Source of the DNA: Ettlia oleoabundans
Lineage: Eukaryota; Chlorophyta; Chlorophyceae; Chlamydomonadales
NCBI GenBank assembly: GCA_019693395.1
Contig: JAAMXP010001736.1
Span: forward strand, 1-12,641
DNA length: 12,641 nt
Direction of reading: 5' to 3'
Shown in pieces: positions 7,963 through 12,641 of the stretch. Under the pieces are notes generated by a model. That model searched no databases. It saw only the letters and a list, made by a program, of their open reading frames with translations, and had not been told where the DNA came from. Numbering within the stretch: the first letter of the stretch is position 1; each line of letters opens with the position of its first letter. The position numbers and the translations under genes were made by a program.

Positions 7963-8570
7963 CTGCAAATCTTCCACAGTTATTCATTGCTGCGTGGGAT
8001 CTATTGTTGTTTAAGCGCGCTGATGCTGCACAGCTGCATTCCACCTCCTCCCATGCACACACCCAACAATGTACACGCCCATTCTGTGCCCATTCTTAGG
8101 CACAGGCACACGGCTCCGTATGTTTGTATGGTAGAGGGTGCTGTTACGTGAGTCATTTAATCACATGGGTGCTAGCGGAAGGAATGAGAGCAGTCTGGGC
8201 ACATGGTAGCGCATGACAGTGCAGCCACTGCTGTGGCTGAGGGGTTTGGTCGCGCCGCGGCGCATGAAAGAATGAAACGACACATGCAACTGCTACAAGA
8301 CAGGGCCTGAACGTGAATGCATCACAGGCTGCTGTGCAGGGGTTAGCCCAGGGCTGGCTGCTGCTAACAAGGCAGAAGGAACAGAGGCGAAAACCTGGGA
8401 GGCAGCTATCAGAAAGCGCTAACGGAAGCCGTTCTGCTGCTAAGCTGAGAGCCATTGTGCGATGCATTTGGGGAGCAAGGGCACTTCCCACGGCGGGGAA
8501 AGGCCAGTCAGCATCATATGCTGGGCATGCTTCTGTGATCTGGCTCCCTGTGAGGGACCATGCCCCCGCT
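7963..8570. other. Convergent intergenic region, 3' UTRs of DUF4291 and GUN4 genes
   Basis: The two genes face each other with stop codons at 7962 and 8571, so both 3' UTRs must share these 608 bases and may overlap. I saw no TGTAA on either strand here, so variant poly(A) signals (for example TGTAC near 8070 for the plus strand) are probably used. Open frames present, such as 8153-8491 on the minus strand, show no family resemblance. Confidence 0.55.
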
Positions 8571-10503
8571 TCACTTGTTCAGCCAGTCGGGCTGCCCCGC
8601 GCCGTTGCCGTTGCTGCTGCTGCCGCCCAGCGTGCCCTTGGGCTTATTGAAGGCCTCGTGTTCCATGATGGCCTCAAACAGCCGCGTGCCGCGCAGCGCA
8701 TTGGTGAGTGGCAGGTGCCCCTTCACCGCGTCGGCGCTGTAGTTGAACTCAGTGGGCCACTTCCTGCAGCAGGTACAGTTAATACAGGTGAGCAAATGGC
8801 AAGATGGGTGCAGAACACACCCACTGTGTAATGCACGTGGATAACTGTGTGATTTTTGCTGTAGAGGAACTGTGATTATTGTAAGGTGCGGATATCCATC
8901 CTGTCAGAGCGCCAGCCGCCACCCGATCGTACAAGCCCCTCGCCGCCACCTTTCTGCCTGCCAGCCCCCATCCAGCCCCGCTTTTCATCCGCAATGCGTC
9001 TGCCCGCCTACTGCCCCGCCCTTCCCCGCCCGCACCTGTACACGTTGTTCTCGCCCTGCACCCAATCGATTGCCTTGAAGAACTTGGGCCATTGCCGCGC
9101 CTTCTGCACCCAGATCTCACGCTGCACGCTGTACCCAAACTTGCCGCCGCTGGCCGCACGCCACAACTCATCCAGAGTCTGCATGTCCTCAACTGCGCAG
9201 GCAGGAAGCAGGGATGTGGGCAGGGGTGGGCGCAAGAAATGCAACAAAACATGTGATACAAGGACAGGAAGCAGCACAGGAGCTGAAAAACCTAGGCGCA
9301 AGAACGCAAAATGAGGTTTGACATGAGGTGAAGCAGCACCGGGGCTGGGGTGACCAAAAACGCGACACCATAATGCAATTGAGGCTACCGCACAGCGGGC
9401 AAATGCGTCGGATATGGTAGGGGAGGCATGTAGCAGAGGTGCAGGCTGGCAGGCACATATTGATGCTAAGCTGTGCTGCTGCCAGTGCGCAACTGAAGTC
9501 CTCCAAACAGGGGCAAATCCCGTGAACTATTTTGTATGCTGTGTGGTGCTCAACAGCGCACCTGGAATGAACTTGACCTCGCTAAAATACACCCAGCCAC
9601 GGCGGACTGCTGCAGGGCCTGCACAGCAGCGAGGGATGTGTTCAGCCAGGAATGGGTGCATGTGTGTGTGGGGGGGGGGGGAGGGTTCTAAACACCCTCA
9701 CAAGGCACTGCCATCTAGTTTGTGGTCACGAGGTCACCACCTGAAGTGCTGTTTCGTGAAACCAACTGGTTTTGCTTCAAACTCGTGAGGCATGCATCTC
9801 TGAGCTGGTGCATACCTGCTGCCTTTATCAAGAGCTCCCGCGTCTCGTCCTCCGCCTCGCGCCACTTGCCCTCCTTGAGCAGGTCCCGCAAGGGGGCGTA
9901 GTCCACATCAACCTGTGTTCAGTCAGAAGCCAGCCACAGATATACACATTTTTGTGTTTTAACGGTAGAGTGCTGACCGAGATGATGGGAGGGCATAGTC
10001 GAGAGAGAGCAAGAACATGAGGGTGTGGAGGGCCAAATCGCAACAGGATGGCTAGGGAAGGCCAACAATGTGAAACACCCGTGAGGAACGAGACGGAAAC
10101 CCAAATTGAGCAGTTACGTCACAGAATGCTTCCAATCGTCGCGCTCATTGTAGCGTGATACACTACTTAGGCGACTGATACGAAGCACAAGGGCAACACT
10201 TTGCGGCGTGCTCACCCCTGATTTCAACTGCACGTCATCGAGGGTGACCTGCGGCTTGCTGCTGCTGGGCGACCCAAGAGATGGGCCGCTCAGGGAGGAG
10301 CCTCCTCCCACATTGGGCTTGGGGCCCAGCAGGCTGCTGTTTGAGGTGAAGAGGCCTTGACTGTCAAGGCTGCTGGCACGAACAACGAGTGTCGCCGAGC
10401 GGCGGGGGCTGGTCGTCGCCCGCTGTTGTTGGGCGACTCGACGCGCCTCTGTGGCCAGCCCGATGGGCTGGCAGGACGCCAGGGGCGTCAGAGAGAGCTG
10501 CAT
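8571..10503 (-). CDS. GUN4: GUN4, tetrapyrrole-binding activator of Mg-chelatase, chloroplast precursor
   Basis: Five exons in transcript order: 10503-10216, 9912-9816, 9618-9562, 9192-9036, 8763-8571. All are GT-AG and in phase, giving 263 aa. GUN4 binds protoporphyrin IX and Mg-protoporphyrin IX in the plastid and stimulates Mg-chelatase, the first committed step of chlorophyll synthesis; in plants it also affects plastid-to-nucleus signalling. Residues 1 to about 43 are rich in Ser, Arg and Ala and end in LVVRA, a plausible stromal transit peptide, followed by a Gly/Ser-rich linker. The helical and porphyrin-binding core follows: VDVDYAPLRDLLKEGKW (97-113), RRGWVYFSEVKFIP (134-147), TLDELW (153-158), KFGYSVQREIWVQ (165-177) and GHLPLTNALRGTRLFEAIM (215-233). 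The core is intact. A Gly/Ser/Asn-rich extension of about 25 residues follows to the stop, as in other eukaryotic GUN4 proteins. The gene is divergent from MED17. The ATG at 10503 is the first in-frame ATG of the exon. Confidence 0.97.
9661..9681. repeat. TG repeat followed by a 12-base G run in GUN4 intron 2
   Basis: Five TG units run directly into twelve G. On the transcribed (minus) strand this is a C run followed by CA repeats, some 45-60 bases before the acceptor at 9619-9620. It may act as a distant polypyrimidine tract. It is likely to vary in length. Confidence 0.8.
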
Positions 10504-10892
10504 TTTGACGGTGCGGCGCTGCGCCGAGTGACCGAGCCGAGTGCGGTGCTGGTTGGAGGGCTGCAAGCTGCAATAAGCCCCGCCACGTAAGTATAAAATT
10601 TCCCTTTGGTATGGAACTATCTGACGTTGTGTGGGGCAAGCACAAAGGCCGGGGTCCTATCTCTTATCTCGCCAGCTGTGCACTGCTGAGCTGCGCAGCA
10701 CCGCCCCTGGCACGGCATGGCAAACTGCCGATCAGCCCCGTCGATACAGGGTGGGCACCTCAGACCTCCCTGCAGCGACATCGGGTTAGGGGTGTTCTCG
10801 ATTGTTTCTCAAGGAGGATCAAACAGGTTGATTGAACCTGTGTCGGTAACGCGCCGTCAAAGAAGCCCACGGCAGACCACCTGGGCACAGAC
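10504..10892. promoter_or_regulatory. Divergent GUN4/MED17 promoter region
   Basis: Only 389 bases lie between the GUN4 ATG (10503, minus) and the MED17 ATG (10893, plus), so both 5' UTRs and both core promoters must fit here. TATAAAA at 10592-10598 points rightward and could place a MED17 start near 10620. No equally clear TATA box faces GUN4. ATG codons at 10611 and 10717 would lie in such a MED17 leader, out of frame with the MED17 start. Confidence 0.55.
10592..10598 (+). promoter_or_regulatory. Candidate TATA box for MED17
   Basis: TATAAAA in a GC-rich setting, 295 bases before the MED17 start codon. It would imply a leader of about 270 bases. It is a sequence match only, with no supporting initiator element seen. 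Confidence 0.3.
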
Positions 10893-12641
10893 ATGTCTCT
10901 GGAGATGTCTCTGCCACACGCGCCGCGCATCCAGCAAGTGGCGGCCGACGGCACTGAGCAGGTGGCACAAGATGAGCAGCAGTGGCAGCTCTACTACACC
11001 GTGCAGCGCGCCCTGCAGCAGGTGAGAGCACTTTCAGGTGGCAGATACGGTGTTCACACGGTCATAAAGCAGCAGGCCTCGCAGACAGGCTACACCCCCG
11101 CCGCCGACCTCTTGCCCTTCCACTTAGAGCTGCCCATGGTTCAAGACACCCCCTGCGACTCACACACACATGCTGCTTGGTATAGATGTATCTACAATAC
11201 ATCTTGCCGTGGATTGTTGCCAATGTGCCACACATTTGCTGCCTCCATCTGTCCCACCCTGTTAACCCTTCAGGAGGCGGTGGGACCGGAGGCAGACGGC
11301 AGCGCCACTGCCACTGAGGAGGGCAGCGGCAAGCCCACAGCCCCACCGCCGCAGCCCTCGGACCCGCAGAAAGTACTGCAGAAGCTGCTCACTGCACGGG
11401 TGAGCGCTCAGAGCGCACATGTTGGGAGCAGCGCCTTGTGTTATCTCCTTTGGGTGGAAGTGACATGAGCTGGTGGGAGAGTTGGGCACGTGGCACATGA
11501 ACTTTGGCAGAGGCAGACTGCTGCTTTCCCAGTTTTGGACGCATGCATGCCTGTGCCAGCCCATGCTTCCCGCCACCCACTACTACCTGCCTTTCTGCCT
11601 CTACCAACATTCACCCGTTCACCGTGAAACTCTTCCCCTGCTTCCACTAGTGCCCAACGCAGCCGCCCACTGCAGAATGCCAGGCGCCCTTATCTGATGC
11701 CACCTTTTTGCTGTCACCTTATCTGCTGCCACCTTATTCACAGGGGGAGCTGGACGTCATTATCGACCTGATCACTTTTGTGGAGCAGCAGCAGTTTCTG
11801 GCGGTGGAGGGCATACACCGCCACCCCGCCAGACTGGAAGAGCGCGTGCGGGCACGCTCCCTGCGCCTGGCGGCCAGCAAGCGGCAGCTTCGGGGCGCGG
11901 GGGAGCGCTTGCAGGCGGGGCTGGACGCTCTTCAGGTGCGCCTGTCTTGAGTGGCCTGACTTACACCTTGCCTAGGGCGTGTGTGATCCGGGCAGGAGGC
12001 AGGGCTGGAGGCCATTCAGGTTTGGCTGCTTGGAGTTTTTGTACTAGCAGCTACTTACCTGTATGCTTGACAGCGTTGACATGTGATGCACATATTGCTA
12101 CGCACTTGTATGGTTTGACAGAATTGACAGGGCTGCTTTACATATACATATTGGCGCACCTGCATGCTGGACACGGTTGATGTGGTTTTGACGAAAGGCT
12201 GCCAGACACGTGCAGTTATGCCGCCTCCCTGCATACCACAACCTGCCATGTCTCTTTGGTTTGGCCCAATCTACAGCCGGGGTTGCTGTTTGGGGTACTC
12301 AGTAAATTGGTAACCAATATTGGCCATAGCTTCAACTTACAAGCCGCATGCATGGACCAATGTCCTTCTTGCAGGCCCAGGCCCAGGCTGACAACCGCTT
12401 CCTGGCAGATCTGGCTCAGCTGCGGCAGCGATGGAAGCTGCGTCGCCACAGCGGCACAGGTGCTCCTGAAAACGGCTGCGCATGCCATTGGCTGGATTGT
12501 CCCCAACATTGCACCGCACTGTCGCTGGGGCTCACAGCATTGCAGGCTGGTTGTAGCTGGAGCGTGTTGCGTAAGCCGAAGCCTTCGTGCCGAGCCTCAC
12601 TCCCAAACTGCATGTGTGGTGTCCAGCATGGCATCCACCCC
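10893..12641 (+). CDS. MED17: Mediator complex subunit 17, N-terminal part (continues past the window)
   Basis: Exons: 10893-11021, 11274-11399, 11744-11935, and 12375 to about 12459. Introns are GT-AG; the first three junctions are phase 0. MED17 is a core subunit of the Mediator head, which links activators to RNA polymerase II in the nucleus. The first 43 residues begin MSLEMSLPHAPRIQQV, comparable to the LEISLDKLP start of plant MED17. Exon 2 has an acidic, Pro-rich stretch and then a helix (KVLQKLLTAR). Exon 3 starts GELDVIIDLITFVE (86-99), matching the plant ELSVIIDLI block, then becomes a long Arg/Gln/Ala helix, probably coiled coil. Exon 4 gives NRFLADLAQLRQRWKLRR (156-173), the most characteristic MED17 segment. 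A donor ACAG|gtgctc at 12459-12460 is plausible, but the frame stays open to the window edge, so the end of exon 4 is uncertain. The C-terminal two-thirds lie outside. Confidence 0.87.
11689..11735 (+). repeat. 18-bp direct repeat before the MED17 exon 3 acceptor
   Basis: CTTATCTGATGCCACCTT at 11689-11706 recurs with one change (A to C) at 11718-11735, a 29-bp offset. The second copy ends eight bases before the acceptor cag at 11741-11743, so the duplication lengthened the pyrimidine-rich branch/acceptor area of the intron. Confidence 0.8.
12060..12214. repeat. Degenerate tandem repeat of about 47-54 bp in MED17 intron 3
   Basis: Three units begin at 12060 (TGTATG), 12107 (TGTATG) and 12161 (TGCATG). 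The first two each continue with TTGACAG, two bases, TTGACA, then a CATATTG-like block and a CGCAC end. The third is strongly diverged (GTTGATG, TTTTGACG). It lies wholly in the intron. Confidence 0.55.

Noticed and set aside
8827..8884. Plus-strand TGTAA motifs at 8827 and 8880 as DUF4291 poly(A) signals
   Set aside because: They lie more than 860 bases past the stop and inside GUN4 intron 4; a nearer variant signal is more likely.
12546..12641. A fifth MED17 exon after ttgcag at about 12540-12545
   Set aside because: Joined in the required phase to the 12459 donor it meets a TAG within four codons.

Overview
The window looks like nuclear DNA of a green alga (Chlorophyta, probably a core chlorophyte). 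It is moderately GC-rich. The genes are split into short exons by GT-AG introns of about 100-440 bp, most with a gcag acceptor. A TGTAA-type polyadenylation signal follows the first gene, and one protein, GUN4, is plastid-targeted and specific to oxygenic phototrophs. The species cannot be named from this sequence.

Layout, left to right. (1) The 3' end of a plus-strand gene (exon 98-279) encodes an acidic Ala/Asp/Glu-rich tail ending in RDEL; its 3' UTR carries TTGCAA repeats and TGTAA at 700-704. (2) About 2.4 kb (705-3075) holds no recognisable gene. It is strongly G-rich on the plus strand, with a six-tract G-quadruplex motif and a poly-G/(GC)n tract, and probably includes the 3' UTR of the next gene. 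(3) A minus-strand gene of seven exons (5309 to 3076, 381 aa) encodes a pseudo-response-regulator with a receiver-like domain close to plant APRR2, but with no GARP DNA-binding domain. (4) A divergent intergenic region (5310-6444) is followed by a plus-strand four-exon gene (6445-7962, 229 aa) of the DUF4291 family. (5) A convergent intergenic region (7963-8570) leads to a minus-strand five-exon gene (10503 to 8571, 263 aa) for GUN4, the tetrapyrrole-binding activator of Mg-chelatase. (6) A 389-bp divergent promoter region separates GUN4 from a plus-strand gene for Mediator subunit 17 (from 10893), which runs off the right edge.

These genes do not form an operon or a single system. The themes that stand out are chloroplast and chlorophyll regulation (GUN4, and a relative of the greening regulator APRR2) and transcription (MED17). 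The least familiar item is the APRR2-like pseudoreceiver, which is joined to a proline/alanine-rich linker and an unrecognised C-terminal motif instead of a DNA-binding domain. All gene models were spliced by hand from reading frames, splice sites and remembered family motifs. No database search or transcript evidence was available.
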